DNA from: Rhodanobacteraceae bacterium
GTDB taxonomy: Bacteria > Pseudomonadota > Gammaproteobacteria > Xanthomonadales > SZUA-5
Reading direction: 5' to 3'
Assembly: GCA_024234055.1 (NCBI GenBank)
Contig: JACKOW010000016.1
Coordinates: 1-64,000 of the forward strand
DNA: 64,000 nt
The notes below the pieces were generated by a model that saw only the letters and a program-made list of their open reading frames with translations, was not told where the DNA came from and made no database searches. The position numbers and the translations under genes were made by a program. Numbering within the stretch: position 1 is the first letter of the stretch; the number at the start of each line of letters is the position of its first letter. Below are positions 1 to 8,764 of the stretch, piece after piece.

Positions 1-351
1 CCAGGCGGGTTCATGGCTCGTAGGCAGTGTCGGGTCGAAACAGGTGGCTCGCAATGACGCCGGTTCCAGGCCTTTGTAGCTCCAGACAAGTCTGGACCTA
101 CCAGAGCGCGACACCCCGTAGCCTTTTCCCGTGCCCCGTGCCCCGTGCCCCGTGCCCCGTGCCCCGTGCCCCTTCCCCAGCCCCTTATGCGCGTCAGCGT
201 ACAGAGCTCGCCGACGTGGTCCATCAGACTGCGATCAGCAAAGGACTTGCAAATCACGCGGCTCGCATGAGTGCGGGGCAGCCCTGCGCCCGGCAGAGCC
301 TGTCCGAAGAAACCAATAACAACCGTCACCTACGCCATTCCAGGAATCATC
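1..351. other. Intergenic leader with repeats, no gene seen
   Basis: No convincing coding region. It holds a roughly 50-base repeat (11-60) that recurs imperfectly at 1688-1737, one half of a palindromic repeat (81-103) found in full at 5171-5235, and a run of six GTGCCCC heptamers (131-172). Open frames across it have low-complexity, proline-rich translations typical of non-coding GC-rich DNA. Confidence 0.6.
131..172. repeat. Tandem heptamer repeat, GTGCCCC x6
   Basis: Six uninterrupted copies of the 7-base unit GTGCCCC lie between 131 and 172, followed by a degenerate copy. A perfect short tandem array like this can change copy number by slippage. It lies about 180 bases upstream of the OmpA-like gene, so any effect on that gene is speculative. 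Confidence 0.85.
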
Positions 352-1341
352 ATGAACAAATTGCTTCTATGCAGCACCCTCGCCGCGATCATCGCCGTGC
401 CCTTGACCGCCAGCGCCGCGCCGCGTGAGCAGGGCCAGTGGTATCTGTCGCCCAAGGTCGGTTACGGCTGGGCCGACGAGGATCGTCTGACCAGCAATGG
501 TGGATACCTCGGACTGGGTCTGGGTTATGTTTTCCGCGACAACTGGACCTTCGAAGGCGAATTTGGCTACAACCGCTATGACAGCGACGTCGGCGCAGGC
601 CAGCCGCTGGAATGGCGTCAGCTGAGCGTCACCGGTGCGGTGCGCTATCTGATGGACTTCGACCAGGCCCATCCCTATTTCGGCATCGCCATCGGCGCCG
701 GTCGCAACGAGCTGCGCGGTACCAACAGCGATGAATGGGGCTACCAGGTCGGCCCCATCGCCGGCTTCGAGTGGGACATCAGCGACCACGGCGCAATCCG
801 CTTCGAACTCGGGCACAAATACACCGACTATGACAACGGCCTGATCAAGACCGGCTACTGGGACACCACCGCCAGCGTGGGCTACACCCACTACTTCGGT
901 GCGGTCCAGCAATCGCGTCCGGAGCCGATGCCGGCTTCGCCGCCGATGCCGGTCGAGCCGACGCCGGCGCCCGCTCCGGTTGAGCCGCCGGCGCGTCCGC
1001 TGCCGGTCTCGATCACGCTGAACGGCGTCAACTTCGACTTCGACAAGTGCACGCTGCGCAACGATGCGCTTGCCATCCTCGATGAAGCGGTGCGGGTCCT
1101 CAACGGCAATGAGATCCGCGTCGAAATCGCCGGTCACACCGATTCGGTGGGTACCGATCAGTACAACGAGAAGCTGTCGCAGTGCCGCGCCACGGTCGTC
1201 GCCGATTATCTCAGCGGCCACGGCGTCAGCGGCGCCAAGATCTCGGCGGTCAATGGTTATGGTGAGTCCAGGCCCATCGATACCAACGACACCGCTGAAG
1301 GCCGTGCGCGCAACCGCCGTACCGAACTCAACGTGCAGTAA
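352..1341 (+). CDS. OmpA-family outer membrane protein
   Basis: A 329-residue protein predicted to join the outer membrane to peptidoglycan. Residues 1-22 form a signal peptide (MNKLLLCSTLAAIIAVPLTA...). About 25-185 look like an eight-strand OmpA barrel (repeated aromatic/glycine strands, for example GLGLGYVFRDNWTFEGEFG). A Pro-rich hinge follows (about 188-218). The C-terminal OmpA domain begins at NFDFDK and contains IEIAGHTDS-like peptidoglycan-binding residues (VEIAGHTDSVGTD) and the closing NRRTE. Two cysteines in the C-terminal domain (FDKCTL and LSQCRA) could form a disulfide. I chose the ATG at 352 because the signal peptide starts there; an in-frame upstream start would add 27 unsupported residues. 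Two hairpins follow the stop codon, so it is probably monocistronic. Its exact role (structural or adhesin-like) cannot be read from sequence. Confidence 0.93.
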   Translation: MNKLLLCSTLAAIIAVPLTASAAPREQGQWYLSPKVGYGWADEDRLTSNGGYLGLGLGYVFRDNWTFEGEFGYNRYDSDVGAGQPLEWRQLSVTGAVRYLMDFDQAHPYFGIAIGAGRNELRGTNSDEWGYQVGPIAGFEWDISDHGAIRFELGHKYTDYDNGLIKTGYWDTTASVGYTHYFGAVQQSRPEPMPASPPMPVEPTPAPAPVEPPARPLPVSITLNGVNFDFDKCTLRNDALAILDEAVRVLNGNEIRVEIAGHTDSVGTDQYNEKLSQCRATVVADYLSGHGVSGAKISAVNGYGESRPIDTNDTAEGRARNRRTELNVQ

Positions 1342-1791
1342 GTCAGCGACCCACCCGACCAGCAAGGTCGGGTGGGTTTGCCGTCAAGCAAAGCCCGGCC
1401 TCGTGCCGGGCTTCTTGTGGTTCGTAGAGGGGCGTATGCCGGCGCTTGTGGAACGCGCATTCGGCGCCGGCGGAGGGGTGCGCAAGTGCCGCAGCTGTGG
1501 AGGGCGCCGCGCCGCGGCGCCGCTTTGCTCTCCCCAGACATCAGGAGCGGCCGCGCAGGCGCGCGTCCCTCGGCGAAGCCGCTTCGCTCTTGTAGCCCGA
1601 AGTGCGCGCAGCGCTCTCCGGGCGGTGACGCGAAAGAGCCCCGGTGAGCCGCTGCGCGGCACACCAGGCTACGCACAGCTGACGAGTCCATGGCCCGTGG
1701 GCAGTTTCGGGACGGTGCAGGTGGCTCGCCATGACCCATCGTCAAGCGACCAGAGCTGCAGCCTGATGCCGCAACCCAAGCGCCACACCCA
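1342..1791. other. Intergenic region with hairpins and repeats
   Basis: 450 bases between convergent genes. After the two terminator hairpins comes very GC-rich sequence with a block related to the GTAGCCCG...CCGGG repeats (about 1590-1625) and the second copy (1688-1737) of the repeat at 11-60. Frames here give arginine/alanine/proline-rich translations without domain signals. No gene supported. Confidence 0.6.
1349..1377 (+). terminator. Rho-independent-like hairpin after OmpA gene
   Basis: Perfect 12-base arms (ACCCACCCGACC at 1349-1360 and its complement at 1366-1377) flank a 5-base loop eight bases after the OmpA stop and are followed by a short TTT. A second hairpin with 9-base arms (AAGCCCGGC at 1391-1399 and 1405-1413) follows. 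Together they are a likely transcription end. Confidence 0.75.
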
Positions 1792-3342
1792 TCAGAGCTG
1801 ACTTTCGATCGGCAGCAGGCTTGCCAGTGCGGCCTGCAACCGGCGACTGGCGCTGGCGGAGGGTTCACGGTCCTGCACGCGCTGATGGCCCGCGTCGATA
1901 TCGGTCCAGATCAGGCGGTTGCGTCGCAGCGACAATCGATAGCTGCGCAGCGGATCCATGGCCTGCTGGAAATCGGCCAGCACGCTGGCGGCAAAGACGG
2001 GGTCGTCGATCAGTACCGCCATTTCGGTGTTGATCGAGGTCGAGCGCGGATCGAAATTGTAGGATCCGATCAGCGCATGGCGGCCGTCGACCACCACTGC
2101 CTTGGTATGCAGGCTGGATCGTGAATAGCCGCCCAGGAGTCGGCGGATACGACTCGCCGCGCTGGTCGGTTTCAGTTCGTGAATGCTGATGCCCGCCCGC
2201 AGCAGACGCTTGCGGTAGCGGGAGTAGCCGCCATGGACGATGGGCACATCGGTAGCGTCCAGCGAATTGGTCAACACGCTCACCGCCACGCCGCGCGCGG
2301 CCATGTCCATCAGCCAGCGGGCACCGTCCTTGCCCGGCACGAAGTAGGGCGAGACCAGCACGAACTCATGCTCGGCCTGGTCGCCCATGCGTCTGACCGC
2401 TGCGGCAACCCCGACCAGCGGTCGGGCCGGCATTCTGCCCTTGTCCGGGGGATCGGTGATGATCTCCACCGCCGCGCCAATGGGATCACCCACCCCGACC
2501 AGCTTCTTTTCGCCAACCCGGCCATCGGCAATCCACTCACGCATCGGGCTCGCCGACAGCACTGCCTGACGCTTGCGCTCAAGCTCGGCCTGCGCCTCGG
2601 CCAGGGAGCCCGTCAGTGGCTGCGGATGAATCCGGGCGATCGGAATTGCCATCGGCGAGTTCCAGTAGCCATCGAAGGCCAGGCTGGCCGCAGGTACCGC
2701 GGCGCCCATCACCAGCACACCGAGATCGCGAAAATTGAATTCCTCGCCCAGATCGAAATAGGCATCGCCGACATTGCGACCGCCGACCAGGGCGACCTGA
2801 CCGTCGGCAATCCAGGCCTTGTTGTGCATACGCCGATTCGGGCGCATGCCGGTGAACACCATTTCGGCGATATTGCCCGGCACCGAGTCACGGCTGCGCA
2901 GTGGATTGAAGTTGCGGATTTCCAGATTCGGGTGCGAGTCAATGATCGCCATGCTGGCGTCCAGATGACGCACGAAGGCATCGTCGACCAACAGGCGCAC
3001 GCGCACGCCGCGGTCTGCCGCGCGCAGCAGCTCGCTGGTCAGCAACTGGCCGCTGTCATCATCGCTCCAGGCGAAGTACATCAGGTCCAGACTGCTGACC
3101 GTGGCGTCGGTGGTGCGCATGCGCATCAGCAGCTCGGCCGAGTTAGATCGCAACAATCGATAGCTGGATTGTTCCGGCGTCATTTGCAGGTCGGCGACCC
3201 GATCGAACAGCGGCCCGACGGTGGTCCGCGGCAGCGCCAGCTCCAGCAGCTGGGGTTCGCGCCGCTGGAATGCGGCACAAGCGCCGAGCAGCAACGCAGC
3301 ACAGGCCAGTAGCAGGCGCGCCGATCGGGAACAGGTGTGCAT
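1792..3342 (-). CDS. Phospholipase D / cardiolipin synthase-like lipoprotein
   Basis: A 516-residue member of the phospholipase D superfamily, close in layout to cardiolipin synthase C (YmdC). It would be expected to transfer or hydrolyse phosphatidyl groups. Both catalytic HKD motifs are intact: H173-x-K175-x4-D180 (HNKAWIADG) and H412-x-K414-x4-D419 (HTKAVVVDG), the second followed by GSYNFDPRS. The N-terminus is a lipoprotein signal (LLACAALLLGAC, lipidation Cys22), which sets the start at 3342; an upstream in-frame start would bury the signal. The lipobox implies membrane anchoring outside the cytoplasm, which is unusual for bulk cardiolipin synthesis. It is convergent with the OmpA gene. 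Precise substrate unknown. Confidence 0.88.
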   Translation of the reverse strand: MHTCSRSARLLLACAALLLGACAAFQRREPQLLELALPRTTVGPLFDRVADLQMTPEQSSYRLLRSNSAELLMRMRTTDATVSSLDLMYFAWSDDDSGQLLTSELLRAADRGVRVRLLVDDAFVRHLDASMAIIDSHPNLEIRNFNPLRSRDSVPGNIAEMVFTGMRPNRRMHNKAWIADGQVALVGGRNVGDAYFDLGEEFNFRDLGVLVMGAAVPAASLAFDGYWNSPMAIPIARIHPQPLTGSLAEAQAELERKRQAVLSASPMREWIADGRVGEKKLVGVGDPIGAAVEIITDPPDKGRMPARPLVGVAAAVRRMGDQAEHEFVLVSPYFVPGKDGARWLMDMAARGVAVSVLTNSLDATDVPIVHGGYSRYRKRLLRAGISIHELKPTSAASRIRRLLGGYSRSSLHTKAVVVDGRHALIGSYNFDPRSTSINTEMAVLIDDPVFAASVLADFQQAMDPLRSYRLSLRRNRLIWTDIDAGHQRVQDREPSASASRRLQAALASLLPIESQL

Positions 3343-3524
3343 GTTTGATTTTTCCAAGGCGCCGGGCGGACTGCAGTTGCGCCGCGCCGGCTGGTCAGCC
3401 GGGATCAATATCAGAAGCCCGGGCGTCGATCTGTCCGCCAGCGCACCGAGCCCCGCACAAGCTGGCAGACGTCAGCGTGTCCTTGCCCGCAACGCAGACC
3501 AGGTGACCTGCGGTGAAGCCGGTC

Positions 3525-3698
3525 TCAGCTGGGCGGGTCTTTCTGTCGGGTGGCGCCGACGGCGGCGAGGATGGATGCACCCACCGCGATGATGGCGCCG
3601 ACCACGATCCAGTGTGTCGGTATGGCGGCGAGTACGGCACCGTAGATGAGGCCACTGATCAGGATCAGGGCACCCACAAGATAGATTCCGAAAGACAT
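3525..3698 (-). CDS. 57-residue two-helix membrane protein
   Basis: A short gene (ATG at 3698, TGA at 3525-3527) with a good ribosome site (GAGGAG seven bases before ATG). The protein starts MSFGIYLVGALILISGLIYG and has two hydrophobic helices (about residues 5-25 and 29-48), with a short polar tail RQKDPPS. The predicted product is an inner-membrane hairpin of unknown function. Small proteins of this kind are often found beside stress genes, and it lies just downstream of the OsmY-like gene on the same strand. Helix pattern and ribosome site support it; no family was recognised with certainty. Confidence 0.72.
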   Translation of the reverse strand: MSFGIYLVGALILISGLIYGAVLAAIPTHWIVVGAIIAVGASILAAVGATRQKDPPS

Positions 3699-3863
3699 TG
3701 CACGCTCCTCGATTGAGCCCGCAGTGTGTGCGGATGGCGGCTAAAGCTCGGTGCGATGGCGCACCCAGACAGCACAACGGCGCGATCCGGAGATCGCGCC
3801 GCGGCTTGAATCCAGGGACCGCCTGCGAGTGACCGCTGGCAGAACCGCCCTGGCCATGCCGTA

Positions 3864-4682
3864 TCAGCTGGAGTGCTTGAGCTCAGCTGACACGACACTC
3901 TTGACGCCGCGCACATTGCCGGCCAGTTCGATGGCCAGTGCCTGCTCGGCGCCGCTGTCCACGGTACCGCGCAGGGTGACCACACCGCCGGCGGTGCTGA
4001 CCTGGATGTCCGAGCCGTCGACGTTGGTCGAGTAGCCAAAGGTCGATTTCACCTTCATCGTGATCCAGGCGTCGGCGACGTCCTGCATGGCGCTGGTGTC
4101 GGTGTTCGGCTTGTTGCTGGCCTCGACGACCAGCTGGTTGTCAACCGAGCGCACGCCTTGGGTATTGCGGGCCAGGCTGCCGGCAGCGTTCCTGGCCGCC
4201 ACGGTTTCTGCCGTGCCCTTGAGCTTGACCCGACCCCAGGTGGTGTCGACGTCGGTAGTCAGGCCGCTGGCGTGCTTGCTCCACAGCAGCTTGTTCTTGA
4301 TCGCTGCGGTGATGCTGGCGTCGTCGACCACATCGCCGAAACTGCGCTCTGCGCTGCGCGCTGGCTGGTCGTAATCGGCCTGGACCACAATCTGGTTATC
4401 CACGTCCTTGATGCCGTTGACGCCGAGCGCGATCTGCTGGGCCAGATCCTTGTTGACGTCCTCTGCGACCTTGCCGGTCAGCGTGGCGTGGCCGTTGTCC
4501 ACGGTCACCCCGAGGTCCATCGCCCGCAGATAGGGACTGAGGGCGTAGCTGGTCGAGATCTGCGATTCCTGGCGGGCGTTGGTCAGGTCCTGGGCAGCGT
4601 CGGCAAAGACCGGGCTGGTGAACGAGATCAGGACGACAGAGATTGCCGCGGCTAGAGTCAGGGTACGAAGTTTCTGATACAT
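3864..4682 (-). CDS. OsmY-like periplasmic protein with three BON domains
   Basis: 272 residues with a signal peptide (ISVVLISFTSPVFA, cleavage near residue 27) followed by three BON domains: about 45-105 (GVTVDNGHATLTGKV), 120-185 (WGRVKLKGTAETV) and 200-268 (STAGGVVTLRGTVDS). BON domains bind phospholipid or peptidoglycan surfaces; OsmY in E. coli is a periplasmic chaperone induced by osmotic and stationary-phase stress. A GGAG ribosome site precedes the ATG at 4682. The short membrane protein at 3525-3698 is the next gene downstream on the same strand, so they may be co-expressed. Domain assignment is secure; the stress role is by family analogy. Confidence 0.9.
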   Translation of the reverse strand: MYQKLRTLTLAAAISVVLISFTSPVFADAAQDLTNARQESQISTSYALSPYLRAMDLGVTVDNGHATLTGKVAEDVNKDLAQQIALGVNGIKDVDNQIVVQADYDQPARSAERSFGDVVDDASITAAIKNKLLWSKHASGLTTDVDTTWGRVKLKGTAETVAARNAAGSLARNTQGVRSVDNQLVVEASNKPNTDTSAMQDVADAWITMKVKSTFGYSTNVDGSDIQVSTAGGVVTLRGTVDSGAEQALAIELAGNVRGVKSVVSAELKHSS

Positions 4683-4776
4683 GGTGATGCTCCAATGGTG
4701 TGCTTGGGGAAGAGTGGAACGGCGGCAGCCCGACTCGATGTCGGTCCGCAGCCGGTGTGTGCGTTGAAGTCAACGA

Positions 4777-5034
4777 TCAGGGACTGCTCTTGCGCGGCGG
4801 CTGACTCATCAGCCCGTCGTCGCCGGCGGCAGCGCGCAGTGGTTCAGCGCGGCCACCGAGGCCGGGCACCAGCGTGATCGGCATACGGCTCTCCGGCTCG
4901 TGAGCCACGCGATCGACCGATGACGGCCCGGCCGGGCTGGTCGCGCCCTGGCCATGGCGGGCGAAGACCGAGGTGTACTGGTTGACGCCGGCGCGCGGGA
5001 TCCGGCCGATGCGGGTGCTACTGTCGTTGTTCAT
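4777..5034 (-). CDS. Hypothetical 85-residue protein
   Basis: A possible small gene beginning MNNDSSTRIGRIPRAG. The product is polar, without signal peptide or membrane helix, and no family is recognised. Its composition is less extreme than the antisense frames around it, and it sits head-to-tail with the BON gene 94 bases away. The ribosome site is weak. The open frame continues upstream through a palindromic repeat, which argues that only the part from 5034 could be real. Treat as tentative. Confidence 0.3.
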   Translation of the reverse strand: MNNDSSTRIGRIPRAGVNQYTSVFARHGQGATSPAGPSSVDRVAHEPESRMPITLVPGLGGRAEPLRAAAGDDGLMSQPPRKSSP

Positions 5035-5170
5035 GGTGGCTGCCTGGGGATCTCGCCGAGTCAGCGAGCAGATCACACCGTAGGCGCATGGACGCGCCTG
5101 GTCGGTGCGCTGGGACACGCTGGTAGCGGGGAACGGGGCACGGGACAGGGTGGAACGGGGGCGAGCACTG

Positions 5171-5235
5171 GTAGGTCCAGACTTGTCTGGACGCTCTTCC
5201 CAAGGGCAGAAGCGTCCAGACGAGTCTGGACCTAC
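5171..5235. repeat. REP-like long hairpin (25-base arms)
   Basis: Arms at 5171-5195 (GTAGGTCCAGACTTGTCTGG...) and 5211-5235 are complementary with one mismatch, enclosing a 15-base loop. Each arm contains its own palindrome (GTCCAGAC-nn-GTCTGGAC). A single arm of the same element lies at 81-103. It is intergenic and resembles the paired REP units of proteobacteria. Confidence 0.8.
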
Positions 5236-5364
5236 AGAAGCCAACGCCAAGCCGGGCGTAGCGCGGCTCCGGCGCGCGCGGATCGTGGGCTTGCCGGATC
5301 AGCAGATCGCGCCGGCGGCCGCGAGGAAGCCTGCCGGGCGGCCGCGGCTCGCTCCGGGCCAGAT

Positions 5365-6120
5365 TCAGCTGTCCCTGGTCACCGGACTAGGCAGCGTGTC
5401 CTGACGGTACTGCACATCGGACAGCAATCGGTGCAGTTCCTTGCGCACCACGAAGTAGCACTCGCAGGCGCGGGTTTCCAGGCCGGCGCGATCGATCACC
5501 GTGATATGCCCGCGGCGGTAGCGGATGTAGCCCAGTTCCTGAAGATGGCCGGCGGCTTCGGTGATGCCCTCGCGGCGCACGCCGAGCATGCTGCCGAGCA
5601 GCTCCTGGGTCATCACCAACTCCGCCGAAGCCGAACGGTCCAGCGTCAGCAACAGCCAGCGGCTGAGCTGCTGTTCCACCAGATGGTGGCGGTTGCAGGC
5701 GGCGGTCTGGGCGATCTGGGTGATCAGCGCCTGGGTATAGCGCAGCAACAGCCGCTGCAGCACATCGTAGCGATTGAACTCTTCCTTGAGCGAACGCGCG
5801 TCCAGGCGGTAGGCATGGCCGGCGGTCTGGACCACGGCAGAACTGGGCGTACTGTCGCCGCCCATGAACAGGGAAATGCCGACGATGCCCTCGTTGCCCA
5901 CCCCAGCAGCCTCGGCCGACGCACCAGTGGCCATCACGTAGTGCAGGGACACGATCGAGGTCGTCGGGAAGTACGCGTGCTGCATCTGACTGCCGGGCTC
6001 GTAGAGCATCTTGCCCAGCGGCAGAAACACCAGTTCCAGTCTTCCTGCGAGGCGCTCGAACTCGGCGGTCGGCAGGGCCGCCAGCAGATGGTTCTGGTTG
6101 GGGCTGTGGTCGACGCTCAT
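5365..6120 (-). CDS. Crp/Fnr-family transcriptional regulator
   Basis: 251 residues: an N-terminal cyclic-nucleotide-binding-type beta-roll (about 12-135; LPLGKMLYEPGSQMQHAYFP), a long dimerisation helix, and a C-terminal winged helix-turn-helix (about 165-225; VMTQELLGSMLGVRREGITEAAGHL). The Fnr iron-sulfur cysteine cluster is absent, so this belongs to the broad Crp/Fnr group of unknown effector. Its ATG (6120-6118) overlaps the TGA of the response-regulator gene as ATGA, so it is the last cistron of a kinase-regulator-Crp operon and is probably translationally coupled. It is the only clear DNA-binding output encoded in that operon. Confidence 0.9.
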   Translation of the reverse strand: MSVDHSPNQNHLLAALPTAEFERLAGRLELVFLPLGKMLYEPGSQMQHAYFPTTSIVSLHYVMATGASAEAAGVGNEGIVGISLFMGGDSTPSSAVVQTAGHAYRLDARSLKEEFNRYDVLQRLLLRYTQALITQIAQTAACNRHHLVEQQLSRWLLLTLDRSASAELVMTQELLGSMLGVRREGITEAAGHLQELGYIRYRRGHITVIDRAGLETRACECYFVVRKELHRLLSDVQYRQDTLPSPVTRDS

Positions 6121-6959
6121 CGGGCTACCGTCTGCAGGTCGCCGGTGGTGATCTCGACGCCAATGCCGCGGTAACCCACGTATCTGCAATCGGCGTTGAA
6201 CATCGGCTCACCACTGACTCGATACTGCTGGCGCGTACCATCCGGGCGCACCCGGCTGAAGACGAAATCCAGAAAGGGCTGGCGCGCCGCGATGGCCGCT
6301 CGCAGCAGATCACGTTGCGCCTCGTCCCAGCCTTCTGATGCAGGCATCGCGGTCGCGGCTTCCTGATCGGCATTCAGCCCCAGCAACTCCAGTGCCGGGC
6401 CGTAGATCCGGGTGAACCTGCCGCCGTCATCTTGCTCCCAGTACCAGTCGGATGCCAGCTCGGTCAGGCTGCGATAGCGGGCTTCGCTCTGGCGCAGCTC
6501 GGCGGTACGTTCGGCTACCACCTGTTCCAGATGTCGATTGTTCTGCTCGATCTTCCGGTACAACAAGCGCACCTCCAACATGTTGCGTATCCGAGTCCGG
6601 GCCTCGATCAGATCGAAAGGCTTGGCGATGAAGTCCTTGGCACCGGCCTGTAACGCCCGCAACTTGTGCCCGGGCTGCGCCGTGAACACGATCACCGGCA
6701 GATAGTCATTGTTCATGCCGGACTTCAGCGCGTCCATCACCGCAAAGCCATCCATCTCGGGCATCTGCAGATCAAGCAGTATCAGATCGAAATGCCGGGC
6801 CAGATGCAGCTGGCAGACCTGCGATGGATCCAGAGTGGAGCTCACCTCACTGTAGCCGCTGTCGGCCAGCAGCTGTTCCAGCAGTTCGACATTGGCCGGT
6901 TGATCATCAACGATCAGGATTCGGGCAGCGAGGATCTCGGCCGCTTCGATGATCTTCAT
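6117..6959 (-). CDS. Response regulator with C-terminal PAS domain
   Basis: 280 residues. The receiver domain (about 12-130) has the acidic pair DD (ILIVDDQ), phospho-acceptor Asp63 (LILLDLQMP), the Thr (VIVFTA) and the Lys (FIAKPFD). A coiled-coil linker (about 132-160; RKIEQNNRHLEQVVAERTAE) leads into a PAS domain (about 160-275; YRSLTELASDWYWEQDDGGRF). No output domain such as GGDEF, EAL or HTH is present, so it probably relays signals by protein contact. Start and stop each overlap neighbours by four bases (ATGA with the kinase upstream and the Crp gene downstream). Confidence 0.92.
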   Translation of the reverse strand: MKIIEAAEILAARILIVDDQPANVELLEQLLADSGYSEVSSTLDPSQVCQLHLARHFDLILLDLQMPEMDGFAVMDALKSGMNNDYLPVIVFTAQPGHKLRALQAGAKDFIAKPFDLIEARTRIRNMLEVRLLYRKIEQNNRHLEQVVAERTAELRQSEARYRSLTELASDWYWEQDDGGRFTRIYGPALELLGLNADQEAATAMPASEGWDEAQRDLLRAAIAARQPFLDFVFSRVRPDGTRQQYRVSGEPMFNADCRYVGYRGIGVEITTGDLQTVAR

Positions 6960-8680
6960 TGCGCTGCGCCAGCGACATGGGGCGAGAGTTTCTTGGCCTG
7001 CAGCAATGCCAGATCCAGCGTTTCCATGAATTCAGTGACCTTGATCGGCTTGGTGAGATAGCGGAAGAATCCGGCAGCGAGGCCGCGCCGGATGTCGCTG
7101 GGCATGGCACTGGCGCTGAGGGCGATCACCGGGATGTGCGTGGTCAGCGGGTCCTCGATCAGCATCTGCAGCGCCCTGATGCCGCTGATGCCGGGCAGAT
7201 TGATGTCCATCAGGATGACATCGGGGTGGGCACCGCGCGCCAGTTCGATGCCGCGGGTGCCATCGCGCGCAGTCAGCAGACAAATGTCGGGGCGGCGCTC
7301 GATCAGGTCTTCGACCAGCATCAGATTGGCCGGATTGTCTTCCACATACAGCAGGGTGTTGATGCGCCCTTCGCCGGAAGGACGCACCAGCAGCGGACCA
7401 TCCGCTGGCGCGGCGCAGGGCTGAACCCCCTCGGAGACGTCCAGCTCCACCCAGAAGGTGCTGCCGGCAGCTTCGACGGAGTCGACGCCGATGCGGCCGC
7501 CCATCAGTTCCACCAGGCGTTTGGTCATCACCAGACCGATGCCGGTGCCCTCCTCGACACTGGCTTCCTGCCCCAGGCGATTGAAGGGCTGGAACAGCTG
7601 CGTCTGCTGCCTGGCGGACAGCCCCGGGCCGCTGTCGCGCACACTGATGCGCACCCGACCTTCGCCGCCCATGACCCAGGAGACCACGACAAAGCCCTGG
7701 GCCTGATTGTATTTCACGGCATTGGACAGCAGATTGATCAGCACCTGCTTGATGCGCGTGCGATCGGCGATGACCGAGAAATCCTCATCCAGGTTCGCGA
7801 AGGTGACGCTGACGCCGCGCTTCTGCGCCTGCGCTTCGATCATGGCCTGGCATTCCAGCATGACCTCCGCCAGCGAGACCGGCTCCATCGACAAGGACAG
7901 CTTGCCGGACTCGACCAGCGACAGATCGAGAATCTCGTTGATCAACTCCAGCAGATACCAACCCGCTCGCAGGATCTGGTCCACACTGCGTCGCTGTCCT
8001 GGCGTGGGTTCGGGCGTACCGGACTCGATCAGCTGGGCAAACCCAAGGATGGCGCTGAGTGGCGTGCGCAGTTCATGGCTCATGCCTGACAGAAAATCAG
8101 ACTTGGCCTGATTGGCGGCTTCGGCGGCGGCCATGGCCTGCTTGAGTTGTGACTCTGCTCTCTTGCGGGCTGAATTGTCGGTGCCGATCAGCAGATAGCC
8201 GATCAGTTCGCCGCTGTCATCGCGCAAGGCCGTGATCGATACGATGGCCGGAAAACGGCTCCGGTCCTTGCAGATGTAGGTCAGCTCGTAGATGTCTTCG
8301 ATGCCGCGCGAGGCCTTGTAGGCCAGCGCCTGAAAGCCGGGCAGGATGCTCGTGCCCAACTCCTCGCTGAGCGCATCGGCTCGCGCCCGAACCTCGGCCG
8401 GGTCGTGCAGATCACTGGGCGTGCACCGATTGACCACCTCATTGGCGCGATAGCCGAGCATGCGTTCGGCACCGACATTGAACAGCTGGATGATGCCGCG
8501 CTCGTCGGTGGCGATGATCGAAAAGCTGGGACTGGTCAGAATGGCCTGCTGCAGCGCGCCGGCCTTCATCAATGCTTGCTGTCGTTGGGAGGTACTGGCC
8601 CGGTGAGGCACGGAGATTCCACGCTGGGGTCTGAATCCCGACGCTGACACCCTGACGCTGAATGGTCTGTGCGCCAGCAC
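6956..8680 (-). CDS. Hybrid sensor histidine kinase (PAS-HisKA-HATPase-REC)
   Basis: 574 residues from a GTG at 8680, or 537 from the ATG at 8569; neither has a strong ribosome site. Order: PAS/PAC (about 45-165), HisKA with His202 in MSHELRTPLSAILGFAQL, HATPase with N box (INLLSNAVKYN) and G boxes (RDSGPGLS, GTGIGLVMTKRL), and a C-terminal receiver with phospho-acceptor Asp492 (VILMDINLPG). There is no membrane helix, so it senses a cytoplasmic cue through PAS. It is the first gene of a three-cistron operon with a response regulator and a Crp/Fnr protein, suggesting a phosphorelay from its own receiver to the partner. It diverges from the glycine-zipper gene. Confidence 0.92.
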   Translation of the reverse strand: MLAHRPFSVRVSASGFRPQRGISVPHRASTSQRQQALMKAGALQQAILTSPSFSIIATDERGIIQLFNVGAERMLGYRANEVVNRCTPSDLHDPAEVRARADALSEELGTSILPGFQALAYKASRGIEDIYELTYICKDRSRFPAIVSITALRDDSGELIGYLLIGTDNSARKRAESQLKQAMAAAEAANQAKSDFLSGMSHELRTPLSAILGFAQLIESGTPEPTPGQRRSVDQILRAGWYLLELINEILDLSLVESGKLSLSMEPVSLAEVMLECQAMIEAQAQKRGVSVTFANLDEDFSVIADRTRIKQVLINLLSNAVKYNQAQGFVVVSWVMGGEGRVRISVRDSGPGLSARQQTQLFQPFNRLGQEASVEEGTGIGLVMTKRLVELMGGRIGVDSVEAAGSTFWVELDVSEGVQPCAAPADGPLLVRPSGEGRINTLLYVEDNPANLMLVEDLIERRPDICLLTARDGTRGIELARGAHPDVILMDINLPGISGIRALQMLIEDPLTTHIPVIALSASAMPSDIRRGLAAGFFRYLTKPIKVTEFMETLDLALLQAKKLSPHVAGAAQ

Positions 8681-8764
8681 GCTTTCGCCTGGGTGCGCTG
8701 GCGCACAGATTCAGTCGATGCGAGGCTGCAAGCTGGGCGCCAGTCCACGAAACTAGGAACAACC

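Noticed and set aside
131..172. CRISPR array
   Set aside because: The units are 7 bases and contiguous, with no spacers. No other regularly spaced repeat was found in the window.
1064..1868. Several open frames downstream of and overlapping the OmpA-like gene
   Set aside because: They run through terminator hairpins and repeats and translate to Arg/Ala/Pro-rich sequence.
6959..8089. 376-residue open frame on the plus strand
   Set aside because: Antisense to the histidine kinase gene with complete H, N and G boxes.
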